Assembly (NCBI GenBank): GCA_934248055.1
Contig: CAKQKI010000005.1
Location: forward strand, 1 to 64,000
Direction of reading: 5' to 3'
Source: an uncultured Clostridia bacterium
GTDB taxonomy: Bacteria; Bacillota; Clostridia; Christensenellales; Borkfalkiaceae
DNA: 64,000 nucleotides
The notes beneath the pieces are model-generated. The model searched no databases. It was given only the letters and a program-made list of their open reading frames with translations, and was not told the DNA's origin. Shown in pieces: positions 25,090 through 34,248 of this stretch. Position 1 is the stretch's first letter. Every line of letters starts with the position of its first letter. Position numbers and translations under genes: made by a program.

Positions 25090-25755
25090 TCAGACCGAAC
25101 GCTGATACGCTTTATGACTGTAATCGCTTTTTATCCATTTATAAGCCGCTTCGTAATCGTCGATAGTGTCTATGTCGATAACCCGCATTTCCATGCCTTT
25201 CAGCGGCAACGACGGTTCGAGCATTTTATAAACGTAAGATTTTTCTTTTAACAATTTCGACGATTTGATTTTCATTACGCCCGCCCATTCGTACTGCGCG
25301 CGATTTTCGCCGAATCCAGTAACGAAGCCTTTATCGACGGTTATTCCTATCGGCTCGCTGGAAATTCTTTTCGTGTATCCTATGCATTCGTCTTCCGCCG
25401 CCGAAAAACGCGCAAAATCGTCGGGAGCAATCAATAAGTCCCCGTCGAGAGCGATAACGTTTTCTCTCGCTTTGAATAACGCCTTGTATAAACTTTCCGC
25501 AGGTCCCGTGGTTTTATAATCGTAATTGAAAGCAAAAGTTATATCTTTTCTTATTTTATTGACTTCTTCTATTACTTTTTCTGCCTGAAAGCCAACGACC
25601 ACGCGTATATCGTCATACGATTCGAGCATTTCGAGTTGACGCGCTATCAAAGATTTGCCGTCAAGTTTCAGCAACGCTTTCGTCGCGCCCGTTCCCAAAC
25701 GCGTACCCATTCCCGCGGCGCAGATTATAACCGTAGTATTCTTCTCGTTTATCAT
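25090..25755 (-). CDS. Sugar/choline-phosphate nucleotidyltransferase-like protein (LicC type)
   Basis: This 221-residue GT-A-like nucleotidyltransferase has the N-terminal signature IICAAGMGTRLG...KALLKLDGKSLI, a nucleotide-binding pattern, then ALDGDLLIAPD (metal-binding Asp region). Its length fits LicC-like CTP:phosphocholine cytidylyltransferases and short sugar-1-phosphate nucleotidyltransferases. It is followed by the racemase and preceded by an HAD phosphatase and LicD, which favours an activated phospho-substituent. The exact substrate is not determined. Confidence 0.8.
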   Translation of the reverse strand: MINEKNTTVIICAAGMGTRLGTGATKALLKLDGKSLIARQLEMLESYDDIRVVVGFQAEKVIEEVNKIRKDITFAFNYDYKTTGPAESLYKALFKARENVIALDGDLLIAPDDFARFSAAEDECIGYTKRISSEPIGITVDKGFVTGFGENRAQYEWAGVMKIKSSKLLKEKSYVYKMLEPSLPLKGMEMRVIDIDTIDDYEAAYKWIKSDYSHKAYQRSV

Positions 25756-25764
25756 AACACCCTT

Positions 25765-26367
25765 TTATAATAAAGATTGCAAAAATTCAGCGCATTTTCT
25801 GTCGTCGTAAAAAGCAAAGTCGATACTTCTTATCAACGAAGGAGCAATATTCCTTACCCCGCCGAAACCGATGGAAACGTCGGCGTATCTGGTCATTCCG
25901 GTATCGTTGTCGCCGTCGCCTATAACCACTAACGGCTGGACGAATTGCTTTGCGGTAAGTTCTTTATCTATAACGCTTATTACCTGTTTTATTCTGTCGT
26001 CCGCAACCTGCGCTTTGGAACAATAAACCCTGTCGGTTATGCTAAGCTTTGCCATAAGCCCGCTTATCCACACGTCAAGATTTCCCGTTACCACGCAGCA
26101 ACGCTCGGAGTTATCTCTTATAAACTTTACTATGTTTTCGTTCAGCGGTATTTCTTCTACGATTTTATTCACCTGCGACACGCTTATGTCTTTAAGCAGA
26201 TTAACCCTGTGTAAAAAACTTACCTTGAACGGAATTTCTCCCGCCATAGTGGCTTCGGTAAGTTCCCGCATTTCTTTCTGCTTCCCGATTTTTTCCGCTA
26301 TCGTTGGTAAAATTTCTTTTTTCGATATGGTTGAATCCAGATCGAAAAGAAACATAAAATCAGACAT
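25765..26367 (-). CDS. HAD-family phosphatase (SerB-like)
   Basis: This 200-residue HAD phosphatase has motif I FLFDLDST (nucleophile Asp about 9, acid/base Asp about 11), a motif II-like CCVVTGN and motif III/IV VVIGDGDNDTGM. The cap arrangement is that of phosphoserine-phosphatase-like enzymes. In this position it may dephosphorylate a precursor of the amino-acid or alcohol substituent attached by LicD and the cytidylyltransferases. Phosphoserine is one possibility because a racemase is adjacent; this is inference. Confidence 0.8.
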   Translation of the reverse strand: MSDFMFLFDLDSTISKKEILPTIAEKIGKQKEMRELTEATMAGEIPFKVSFLHRVNLLKDISVSQVNKIVEEIPLNENIVKFIRDNSERCCVVTGNLDVWISGLMAKLSITDRVYCSKAQVADDRIKQVISVIDKELTAKQFVQPLVVIGDGDNDTGMTRYADVSIGFGGVRNIAPSLIRSIDFAFYDDRKCAEFLQSLL

Positions 26368-26389
26368 CTGTGTTTTCCTTAAAGTTATT

Positions 26390-27199
26390 TTATAATTTAT
26401 ACGCTTTGAAAATATGCCCCGATACGCGCTTTTCGACAGGCGGCAATTCCATATAATTTCCGTAAAAACTTTTAAGCCATTCGTCGTAACCTGCGGGGGC
26501 TTTGTACTCGCGACCTTCGAAGGTTACGTTCACAAAACTATCGAATACGCGCTTACTGCACACCACGCGGGAAGCGGAAGTAAAATTTCCCACTCTTTCG
26601 GTGGCGGCGGTTGCATATTTTGCGGAATTTTTTATCATGTCGCCTATAATTTTTTCCCTTTTTCTTATTTCGGGGCAAAAAACGTAATACAGTCCTTTGC
26701 GAACAAGACGCGCAAGGTTTATAAAAAATTCTCGTTTAAAAGTAATTTTCTGACTCCATATACTGTAAATTTCGTGCAGGCGGTCGCGCTCGTTAAACAT
26801 TTTTTTAAGTTCTTTATCATCGTCGGGAGCGTTATCGTATACGAAAACGTCTATATTAACTTTGAGTTTAAATCCGTTTTCGTCAGGCTCGTATAAAACG
26901 GTGCGTTTATCGTAAACTTTTCCGAACGCCACGTAAAAATCGGGAGTGTTTTCGTAACAGACGAATTCGTAATTCCCGTTTTCTTTTCCGAATAATTCGG
27001 TAAATTTATCGTAATCTTTTCGCAGCATTCCGATATCTATATCGTCGTCCCACGGAATGTATCCTTTATGCCTTATCGCGCCTAAAAGCGTTCCGCAGTC
27101 AAGCCAGTAATTTATCGAATTCTTTTCGCAGAATTCCGTTACGTAATTCAATATTTCAATCTGAGTTTTTTTCAGTTCGTCAAGATTTATTTCGGTCAT
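26390..27199 (-). CDS. LicD-family phosphotransferase
   Basis: This 269-residue LicD-type protein carries the family hallmark DCGTLLGAIRHKGYIPWDDD (about residues 38-57), the nucleotidyltransferase-like metal site. LicD proteins move a phospho-substituent (phosphocholine in pneumococcus) from a CDP carrier to a glycan. It overlaps the epimerase gene by 4 bp and is followed by HAD phosphatase, LicC-like transferase, racemase and TagD-like transferase, which probably make the donor. Confidence 0.9.
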   Translation of the reverse strand: MTEINLDELKKTQIEILNYVTEFCEKNSINYWLDCGTLLGAIRHKGYIPWDDDIDIGMLRKDYDKFTELFGKENGNYEFVCYENTPDFYVAFGKVYDKRTVLYEPDENGFKLKVNIDVFVYDNAPDDDKELKKMFNERDRLHEIYSIWSQKITFKREFFINLARLVRKGLYYVFCPEIRKREKIIGDMIKNSAKYATAATERVGNFTSASRVVCSKRVFDSFVNVTFEGREYKAPAGYDEWLKSFYGNYMELPPVEKRVSGHIFKAYKL

Positions 27200-28377
27200 G
27201 ACTTTCTCCAGACCATTCTGTCGACTATTCCCGTATAAGACTGAATAATTTTTACCACTTTATCCGACACGTTTTCGTCGGTATAATCGGGAACGGGTAT
27301 ACCGTTGTCGCCGTTTTTAACAGACTCCACGGCAGTGTCGACCGCCTGAAGCAAACTCTTTTCGGTAATCCCCGCAAGAACGAAACAGCCTTTATCGAGC
27401 GCTTCGGGGCGCTCGGTTGAAGTTCTTATGCAAATTGCGGGAAAGGGTTTTTTAACGGAAATATAAAACGAACTTTCTTCGGGAAGGGTTCCGCTGTCGG
27501 ATACGACCGCAAAGGAGTTCATCTGCAAATTATTGTAATCGTGAAAACCGAGCGGCTCGTGCATTATAACGCGATTGTCGAGCAGAAAACCGCTTTCGTC
27601 AAGCCGTTTTTTACTGCGCGGATGACAGGAATACAATATCGGCATATCGTATTTTTCAGCCATTTTGTTAATCGCGCCGAAAAGCGAAAGGAAGTTTTTT
27701 TCCGTATCGATATTCTCTTCGCGGTGACAGGAAAGCAAAATATATCCTTTCTTTTTAAGGTTTAACCTGTTCAAAATGTCCGATTTTTCTATTTTGTCAA
27801 GATTTTTACGCAGAACTTCCGCCATGGGGCTTCCCGTAACGTAAGTGCGCTCTTTCGGAAGTCCGCATTCCGCAAGATACCTTCTCGCGTGTTCACTGTA
27901 AGCCATGTTCACGTCGGAAATTATATCCACGATTCTGCGGTTGGTTTCTTCGGGCAGACACTCGTCTTTACAGCGGTTACCCGCTTCCATGTGGAAAATC
28001 GGCACGTGCAGACGCTTTGCCGCAATTGCAGACAGGCACGAATTAGTGTCGCCTAAAATAAGCAGAGCGTCGGGCTTAACGGCGCTTATAAGTTTATACG
28101 AGCAATTTATAATATTGCCCACGGTCGCGCCGAGATCGTCGCCCACGGCGTTCATATATACTTCGGGGGCGGCAAGTCCGAGATCGTCGAAAAACACTCC
28201 GTTAAGATTGTAATCGTAATTCTGACCCGTATGCGCCAGAATACAGTCGAAATATTTTCTGCACTTGTCGATAACCGCCGCAAGCCTTATTATTTCGGGT
28301 CGGGTTCCTACGATTATCAGAAGTTTGAGTTTTCCGTCGTTTTTAAACGCTGTGTCCGAATAATCTGTTTTAATCAT
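27196..28377 (-). CDS. capG: UDP-GlcNAc 2-epimerase-like protein, probable CapG (UDP-L-FucNAc synthesis)
   Basis: This 393-residue non-hydrolysing UDP-HexNAc 2-epimerase family member has GTRPEIIRLA, GDTNSCL, HMEAGNR and the late SDSGTLPEE and STERPEALD motifs of the fold. It follows CapF by 1 bp and belongs with CapE (30795), so it most likely does the last step, C2 epimerisation to UDP-L-FucNAc, as CapG/WbjD. WecB at 31912 is a separate paralogue. The start at 28377 was chosen because of GAGGAAG upstream; the ORF extends 24 codons into CapF. Confidence 0.78.
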   Translation of the reverse strand: MIKTDYSDTAFKNDGKLKLLIIVGTRPEIIRLAAVIDKCRKYFDCILAHTGQNYDYNLNGVFFDDLGLAAPEVYMNAVGDDLGATVGNIINCSYKLISAVKPDALLILGDTNSCLSAIAAKRLHVPIFHMEAGNRCKDECLPEETNRRIVDIISDVNMAYSEHARRYLAECGLPKERTYVTGSPMAEVLRKNLDKIEKSDILNRLNLKKKGYILLSCHREENIDTEKNFLSLFGAINKMAEKYDMPILYSCHPRSKKRLDESGFLLDNRVIMHEPLGFHDYNNLQMNSFAVVSDSGTLPEESSFYISVKKPFPAICIRTSTERPEALDKGCFVLAGITEKSLLQAVDTAVESVKNGDNGIPVPDYTDENVSDKVVKIIQSYTGIVDRMVWRKS

Positions 28378-28378
28378 T

Positions 28379-29557
28379 TTAAACTTCCTCGTAAAAAGTG
28401 TCGGGCTTTGACGGATCGAAGCACTCGTCCGCCCACATAAACGTAACAAGATCTTTATCGCGGGATAAATTCTTTATCGAATGCGTGTAGCCGGGGATCA
28501 TATCTACTACCCGAATATCTTCTCCGCTTACTTTAAATTCGTAAACGGGATATTTGTTGCCGTTCTCGTCAAGCCCTATTTTGCGCAGTTTAATAAGCCC
28601 TTCGCCGCTTACGACAACGAATTTTTCGTTTTTCGTGTTGTGCCAGTGATTGCCCTTTACCGCTCCGGGTTTAGAAACGTTGACGCTGAACTGACCGCCC
28701 GCAACGGATCTTATAATTTCGGTAAAACTGCCGCGCGCGTCTTCGTTCGTTCTGAGATTGTAGGCAAATTCTTCAGACGGCAGATACGAAAGCCACGTCG
28801 CGTAGAGTTTTCTTTTTAACCCGTCCGACACGTCGGGAACGCCGAGTTTTAAACGCATTGCGGGAAAAGATTTTATCGCGTCGGCTATAACGCCGAGCGT
28901 CGTTTCGTAATGCACGGGAACGGAACAATAACTGCCGGAACGGTTTTCTTTTCCCGAAAGCGCGTTTATCATTTCGTCGGTTAAATCGTCGATATAACAA
29001 ACGTCCATATACGCGTTCGGATCGTTCACTTTTATTTCAAGTCCGTTTGCCGTGTTGTGGCAAAAAGTCGCAATCGCGCTGTTGTAGTTTGGCCTGCACC
29101 ACTTTCCGAATAAGTTGGGAAAGCGATATACCAGAACTTTCGCGCCCGTTTCCTTTGCGTAATCGAAAAATAAGTTTTCGCCCGCCTTTTTACTCTCTCC
29201 GTACTTACTGCCGCGGTATCTTCCTTCGAGCGAAGCCTGTACCGACGAAGACAGCATAACGGGGCATTTATTGCCGTATTTTTTAAGAGTGTTTAAAAGA
29301 GTGGAAGCAAACCCGAAGTTGCCCTTCATAAAATCTTCGTCGTTTTCGGGTCTGTTCACGCCCGCAAGATTGAAAACGAAATCGGCGTTTTTGCAATAAT
29401 TCTCGAGTTCGCTTTCGGTCGAATCAAGGTCATAAAGAAACAACTCCGTTATTTTCAGTTCGCCGCGCGTTTTATCTTTACCGTCGCGAACGTTTTTGAG
29501 CGCTTCGGTAAGGTTTTTGCCTACGAACCCTTTCGCGCCCGTTATTAAAACTTTCAT
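28379..29557 (-). CDS. capF: CapF-like bifunctional reductase (NAD-dependent epimerase + cupin)
   Basis: This 392-residue protein has an N-terminal SDR/Rossmann domain (ITGAKGFVGKNL) and a C-terminal cupin domain (about 265-392: GNHWHNTKNEKFVVVSGEG, a metal-binding His pattern). This fusion is the hallmark of CapF, which acts in UDP-L-FucNAc synthesis after CapE. It overlaps the next upstream gene by 4 bp. Together with CapE and the CapG-like epimerase it predicts an L-FucNAc residue in the polysaccharide. Confidence 0.9.
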   Translation of the reverse strand: MKVLITGAKGFVGKNLTEALKNVRDGKDKTRGELKITELFLYDLDSTESELENYCKNADFVFNLAGVNRPENDEDFMKGNFGFASTLLNTLKKYGNKCPVMLSSSVQASLEGRYRGSKYGESKKAGENLFFDYAKETGAKVLVYRFPNLFGKWCRPNYNSAIATFCHNTANGLEIKVNDPNAYMDVCYIDDLTDEMINALSGKENRSGSYCSVPVHYETTLGVIADAIKSFPAMRLKLGVPDVSDGLKRKLYATWLSYLPSEEFAYNLRTNEDARGSFTEIIRSVAGGQFSVNVSKPGAVKGNHWHNTKNEKFVVVSGEGLIKLRKIGLDENGNKYPVYEFKVSGEDIRVVDMIPGYTHSIKNLSRDKDLVTFMWADECFDPSKPDTFYEEV

Positions 29558-30798
29558 AACCGCTCCTTGTCGCCGCTATCGTCTGATTTTTTAAAAAGTT
29601 CAAAATTTTTGTATAATTCTTTGCGTTTTTTTGCTTCGCTTATTGCGCTTCTCATTTCAGGCACCTTTCTCTTTCCCGTTATCACACGAAACAGCGTTCT
29701 GAAAAAAAACGCAACGTATGCAAGCGGACGCAACAAAACGTGTTTATATAATTTCGGGTACCGCCTTCTCGCCGCAGCGCAAACCGATTTAAACCCCTGC
29801 GCCGCTTCTCCGCCGTCGCTCACGCCGTCCTTTCCCCTGTCGGAAATCATTACGCCCTGCATCGCGCGCGAAGAGTCTTTAATTCCGAAGTTGCCGCCGT
29901 TTAACACGTCGAGAATAAATTTTTCGGCAAAATCGTTTGTAAAATCATTATACCACCCGTACGACGGAAAGCCAAGATATTTTTGCGATACGAAATATAT
30001 TCCGCAGGCAAATTTCCATAACCCCGCCTTTTCAAGCCGCTCTCTGAACAGTTCGCCAAACTTGTCTTTAAACCGCGAAATGAAAAACGCAACGTCGAAA
30101 ACGTGCCTTAACCCTACGCCTTCGGCAAGCATATGATGGTACGTGTGCATTAAAATAACGATAAGATGATGAAAATCGCTCGGCTTTACGAATGAAATAT
30201 CGTCAAGAGTAACCCTTTCGCTTTTTTCCGAAATATCCGATAAATACTCTTTTATCACTCTGCCCGCTTCACCGTCGGGAATGCCTTGCGGCTCGAAATG
30301 CAATTCAAGGCGCACGCAACCTTCTTTTTCGTAGGCGATATGGCTCGGATGATTTTTGTCAACGGCCTTGTATCCCGCCGCCTCTATTACGGCCTTTGCC
30401 TTCTTAACGCAATCACCGCGCACGAGAAAATCAACGTCGCCCATCTCCCGCATGGCGGGATCGGGGTAATAGTACGCCGACGAGCAACCTTTGAGTATGC
30501 AGTACGCAATTCCGTTTTCGGTCATCATCTCGTCAACCGCGGCGTGCGCTTCGAATACTTCGGAATAATTTCTGAACGCCCTGACGGAAAACCGCTCGAT
30601 GAGCGCGCCGAAACCCTGCGCCTTTACGGCGCTTTCGGGCAAAGCCGCAAGTACCGCAGGCACTACAGTCTGCAAATACGCTTCTTTAAAAATTTCACCC
30701 GGGTTTTCATCGCCGCGCAATTCATACTTTTCGCCGCGCACCGCCGAACTCAGTATTTCAAGCAGCGTTAAATTGTTTTTGCTTAAACCGTCGCTCAT
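29554..30798 (-). CDS. Nucleotidyltransferase-fold protein (NTP_transf_5 type)
   Basis: This 414-residue protein has the motif CILKGCSSAYYYPDPAMREM followed by GDVDFLVRGD, the pattern of uncharacterised nucleotidyltransferase-like proteins often found in polysaccharide clusters. The C-terminal third is helical with no recognised domain. It is inserted between capE and capF with 4-bp overlaps on both sides, so it is part of the same translation-coupled unit. The biochemical role is not known. Confidence 0.75.
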   Translation of the reverse strand: MSDGLSKNNLTLLEILSSAVRGEKYELRGDENPGEIFKEAYLQTVVPAVLAALPESAVKAQGFGALIERFSVRAFRNYSEVFEAHAAVDEMMTENGIAYCILKGCSSAYYYPDPAMREMGDVDFLVRGDCVKKAKAVIEAAGYKAVDKNHPSHIAYEKEGCVRLELHFEPQGIPDGEAGRVIKEYLSDISEKSERVTLDDISFVKPSDFHHLIVILMHTYHHMLAEGVGLRHVFDVAFFISRFKDKFGELFRERLEKAGLWKFACGIYFVSQKYLGFPSYGWYNDFTNDFAEKFILDVLNGGNFGIKDSSRAMQGVMISDRGKDGVSDGGEAAQGFKSVCAAARRRYPKLYKHVLLRPLAYVAFFFRTLFRVITGKRKVPEMRSAISEAKKRKELYKNFELFKKSDDSGDKERL

Positions 30799-31826
30799 TT
30801 TTTTAATTCTTCTTGCACGTATTCAAGAGTTAAAAGTTTTTCTTTCACTTCGCTTACGTTAAGACGAGTGGTGTTGTCAGAATTGAATTCGGTAATCGTT
30901 ACCTTTTCGGAATTGCCTTCTTTAAAATATTTGTCGTAATTAAGGTCGCGGTTGTCTGCGGGAACGCGGTAAAATTTGCCCATATCCACCGCTTTTGCGC
31001 ATTCTTCTTTCGTCAGAAGCGTTTCATACATTTTCTCGCCGTGACGAATTCCTATAACGCGGATATCTTCCTTTTTGCCGCCGAATAACTCGCAAACGGC
31101 TTCCGCTTGAGTCTGAATAGTGCATGCGGGGGCTTTCTGAATAAGCAAATCGCCGTTTTCGCCGTTTTCAAACGCAAAAAGAACCAAGTCCACGGCTTCG
31201 TCCAAAGACATTATGAACCGCGTCATGCTCGGCTCGGTAAGCGTTATGGGTTGTCCGTTTTTTATCTGGTCTATCCAGAGCGGAATTACGCTGCCGCGCG
31301 AACACATAACGTTGCCGTAACGCGTGCAGCAAATTTTTGTGTTGCGGGAATTTCTCGATTTAGCCACCGCTACTTTTTCTTCTACGGCTTTGGTCATACC
31401 CATTGCGTTTATGGGGTATGCGGCTTTGTCGGTAGATAAGCAGATAACCGACTTGACGCCTTCGTCGATAGCCGCGGTTAAAACGTTGTCTGTTCCGATA
31501 ACGTTCGTCCGCACCGCTTCCATCGGGAAAAATTCACAACTCGGCACTTGCTTCAAAGCGGCGGCGTGAAATACGAAATCAACGCCGCGAATTGCGCTTT
31601 TAACGGAATTAAGATCGCGGACGTCGCCTATATAAAACTTGATTTTATTCGCGACTTCAGGCATTTTTACCTGAAATTCATGACGCATATCGTCCTGCTT
31701 CTTCTCATCGCGGGAAAAAATGCGGATTTCGCCTATATCGGTTTTTAAAAATCTGTTAAGAACGGCGTTGCCGAACGACCCCGTCCCCCCCGTTATCATC
31801 AGGGTTTTGTTTGTGAAAAGTGACAT
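30795..31826 (-). CDS. capE: CapE-like UDP-GlcNAc 4,6-dehydratase/5-epimerase
   Basis: This 343-residue short-chain dehydrogenase-like protein has the glycine-rich GGTGSFG near the N-terminus, the SFG..VL...L pattern, LSTDKAAYPINAMGMTKA, where the family's Tyr position is Met, and CTRYGNVMCSRGSVIP. These match the inverting UDP-GlcNAc 4,6-dehydratases (FlaA1/CapE). With CapF and CapG downstream, CapE is the better assignment: first step to UDP-L-FucNAc. The gap to WecB is about 85 bp and AT-rich. Confidence 0.88.
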   Translation of the reverse strand: MSLFTNKTLMITGGTGSFGNAVLNRFLKTDIGEIRIFSRDEKKQDDMRHEFQVKMPEVANKIKFYIGDVRDLNSVKSAIRGVDFVFHAAALKQVPSCEFFPMEAVRTNVIGTDNVLTAAIDEGVKSVICLSTDKAAYPINAMGMTKAVEEKVAVAKSRNSRNTKICCTRYGNVMCSRGSVIPLWIDQIKNGQPITLTEPSMTRFIMSLDEAVDLVLFAFENGENGDLLIQKAPACTIQTQAEAVCELFGGKKEDIRVIGIRHGEKMYETLLTKEECAKAVDMGKFYRVPADNRDLNYDKYFKEGNSEKVTITEFNSDNTTRLNVSEVKEKLLTLEYVQEELKK

Positions 31827-31911
31827 AATTTTAACTCTCTTTGCTTTTAAAATTATTGTTTAAATTTTATACAATTTCTTAAAACATTATTGTTTAATTA
31901 TCTTGATACGA

Positions 31912-33003
31912 TTATTTTTCTAAAATATCCGCTATTCTTTTACAAGCAAAACCGTCACCGTAAGGATTGCTTGCATGCGCCATTTTATCATATTCATTTT
32001 TATCTTCAAGCAACAATTTAAAGTTTTTGTAAATCGTTTCTTCGTCCGTGCCGACTAACTTTAAAGTTCCGGCGGCAATCCCTTCCGGGCGTTCCGTTGT
32101 GTCTCGCATAACAAGAACAGGTTTCCCAAGCGAAGGAGCTTCTTCCTGTATCCCGCCGCTATCAGTCAATATCATATAACTTTGTGCAAGAAAATTATGA
32201 AAATCAATTACTTCAAGCGGTTCTATTATATGTATTCTATCGCAACCGCTCAATTCTTCTTCCGCCTCTTGCCGGACTATCGGATTCATGTGTATCGGGT
32301 AAATTGCCTTTACGTTTTTATGTTCATCCATAATGCGTCTTATCGCCTTGAACATGTGGTGCATAGGCTCTCCGAGATTTTCTCTTCTATGAGCGGTTAT
32401 TATTATCAGTTTACTATCCTTTGCCCATTCTAATTCGGGATGCGAATAACTTTCTTTAACCGTCGTTTTTAACGAGTCGATTGCAGTATTGCCTGTAACG
32501 TAAATTGTAGACGAATTTTTACCTTCTCGAATTAAATTATCTTTGGAAAGTTCAGTCGGCGCAAAATTATACTTTGCTATTATACTTACCGCTTGTCGAT
32601 TAAATTCTTCGGGATAAGGCGAATATATATTATAAGTTCGTAACCCCGCTTCTACGTGTCCGACTGGAATTTGCAAATAAAAACAAGCAAGCGCTGTTAC
32701 GAACGTTGTAGACGTATCTCCATGGACGAGAACCACATCGGGTTTAACTTCTTCGAGAACGGCTTTTATTTTGTTTAATATATTTGTCGTTATATCAAAC
32801 AATGTTTGCTTTTCTTTCATTATAGACAAATCGTAATCAGGCGTAATACCAAAAACGTCAAGCACCTGGTTAAGCATTTGCCTATGCTGTCCGCTTACGC
32901 ATACCACAGTCTTTATATCTTTTCTTGTCTTTAATTCATTTACAAGCGGACACATTTTTATCGCTTCCGGTCTTGTTCCGAATGCGAGCATTATAGTTTT
33001 CAT
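31912..33003 (-). CDS. wecB: UDP-N-acetylglucosamine 2-epimerase (non-hydrolysing)
   Basis: This 363-residue WecB-type enzyme makes UDP-ManNAc from UDP-GlcNAc. Motifs GTRPEAIKM, GHVEAGLRTYN, TAHRRENLG, LTDSGGIQEE and TTERPEG are intact. The start at 33003 (MKTIMLAFGT) has a GGTGA-type site 6 bases upstream; the first ATG at 33018 has none. Ugd at 39162 is a UDP-glucose dehydrogenase, so ManNAcA synthesis is not implied. This is the first gene on the left side of the AT-richer central block. Confidence 0.9.
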   Translation of the reverse strand: MKTIMLAFGTRPEAIKMCPLVNELKTRKDIKTVVCVSGQHRQMLNQVLDVFGITPDYDLSIMKEKQTLFDITTNILNKIKAVLEEVKPDVVLVHGDTSTTFVTALACFYLQIPVGHVEAGLRTYNIYSPYPEEFNRQAVSIIAKYNFAPTELSKDNLIREGKNSSTIYVTGNTAIDSLKTTVKESYSHPELEWAKDSKLIIITAHRRENLGEPMHHMFKAIRRIMDEHKNVKAIYPIHMNPIVRQEAEEELSGCDRIHIIEPLEVIDFHNFLAQSYMILTDSGGIQEEAPSLGKPVLVMRDTTERPEGIAAGTLKLVGTDEETIYKNFKLLLEDKNEYDKMAHASNPYGDGFACKRIADILEK

Positions 33004-33054
33004 TTTACTCACCGCCATATTTTTAAATTCAATATTATAGTTGCTTACTCTAAC

Positions 33055-34248
33055 TCATTTATGCAACTTTTTATATTCTGATTTTATAAATCTTCTTACA
33101 AAGATAGGTAAATAATCATATATCTTTTTACATATTGACCTTTTATATTTTGCTGCCGGCTTTGTAAATTGAGTAATAGCCTCTGTTGGGTCACGTTTAA
33201 ACAGATCAAAAAAATTATTTCTGTTTTTTGAATTCCAAGTCTGCCTGTAGAACAATGGATTATACTGTTTGACATCTTCTATATTGCACTTGTACATTCT
33301 CATTTCAGGCTTTAGTTTTTCAACGACTGAAAAGCCTTTTGATGTATTGCAAACAATTGTTGAGAAGTTTTTTTTATCCCCACTTAGATACGGAAATACT
33401 TCTTCAAGCCCCTTAAAATCAGCAATAGTTATATCTCCAACTCTATTTTCATTTCTATAAATACAGTTTTCTCCACAAGACGGACGCAAACAATCTTGAC
33501 TGAGAAATAATTGCATATACTGATCATTTTTTAAATATTTACACCCGGAACCTGATGAAATTTTAGTTATATAATCTGTTTCAAATACATTTCGTTTAGA
33601 CCTAAATTCATAACTTTCAATTTGCGTATGGAATTGACGCTCCATTTCTCTTATGCAAGCAAGAAAAACGGTAGGACTTCCGACTCCATGACAAATTAGA
33701 TCTATTGTTAAAATATTATTAGTCTCAAAGGCATCACCGAGATAATTTTTTAGCCCTGCAACTTGACAAGGCGTTCCGCAAAAAATAGCTTTTTGCCCCT
33801 TCTGTAAATGGCTTTTTATGTTTTGATATATACTGCCAACACAACTAGAAACATATTTAGACTTGCACAATGGATTTATATTATTAACTCCGATTACAGC
33901 TTTATGCTCCACATTAAATCCGTTCCACGCTGCGCCGACTATCATCGTTGAGTCATCGCTAAAGACTTTACAAATTTCTGAAAATGCTCCCCCCGACGCA
34001 CTTCTTTTCCAAACATCAAAACTTTTCGTACACGCCGCATACGCTGTTTTTGGGAAATTATATTCTTGTTGAACATTATTTTTCGGACACACTCTCTCGC
34101 AGCGTTTACACCCGATGCAATCACCGACTATTTCAGGATATGCAAACCCCTCTTCGTCTTGTATCATTTGAATACAATTCTTCGGGCACACATTATAACA
34201 AGCAGAGCAACCTGTACATTCTTCTTTATTCTTTAAAAAAGGCATCAT
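33055..34248 (-). CDS. Coenzyme F420 hydrogenase/dehydrogenase beta-subunit family Fe-S protein
   Basis: This 397-residue protein has an N-terminal 2[4Fe-4S] ferredoxin-like region (CTGCSACYNVCPKNC at about 12-26, CIGCKRCERVCPKN near 40-55) and a C-terminal FrhB-like domain, including GKxxIFCGTPCQVAGL-type sequence near 160. Proteins of this family are common in surface polysaccharide clusters next to polysaccharide pyruvyltransferases, as here (34245). They may reduce a sugar or a lipid carrier, but the reaction is unknown. Visibly lower GC than flanking genes. Confidence 0.85.
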   Translation of the reverse strand: MMPFLKNKEECTGCSACYNVCPKNCIQMIQDEEGFAYPEIVGDCIGCKRCERVCPKNNVQQEYNFPKTAYAACTKSFDVWKRSASGGAFSEICKVFSDDSTMIVGAAWNGFNVEHKAVIGVNNINPLCKSKYVSSCVGSIYQNIKSHLQKGQKAIFCGTPCQVAGLKNYLGDAFETNNILTIDLICHGVGSPTVFLACIREMERQFHTQIESYEFRSKRNVFETDYITKISSGSGCKYLKNDQYMQLFLSQDCLRPSCGENCIYRNENRVGDITIADFKGLEEVFPYLSGDKKNFSTIVCNTSKGFSVVEKLKPEMRMYKCNIEDVKQYNPLFYRQTWNSKNRNNFFDLFKRDPTEAITQFTKPAAKYKRSICKKIYDYLPIFVRRFIKSEYKKLHK

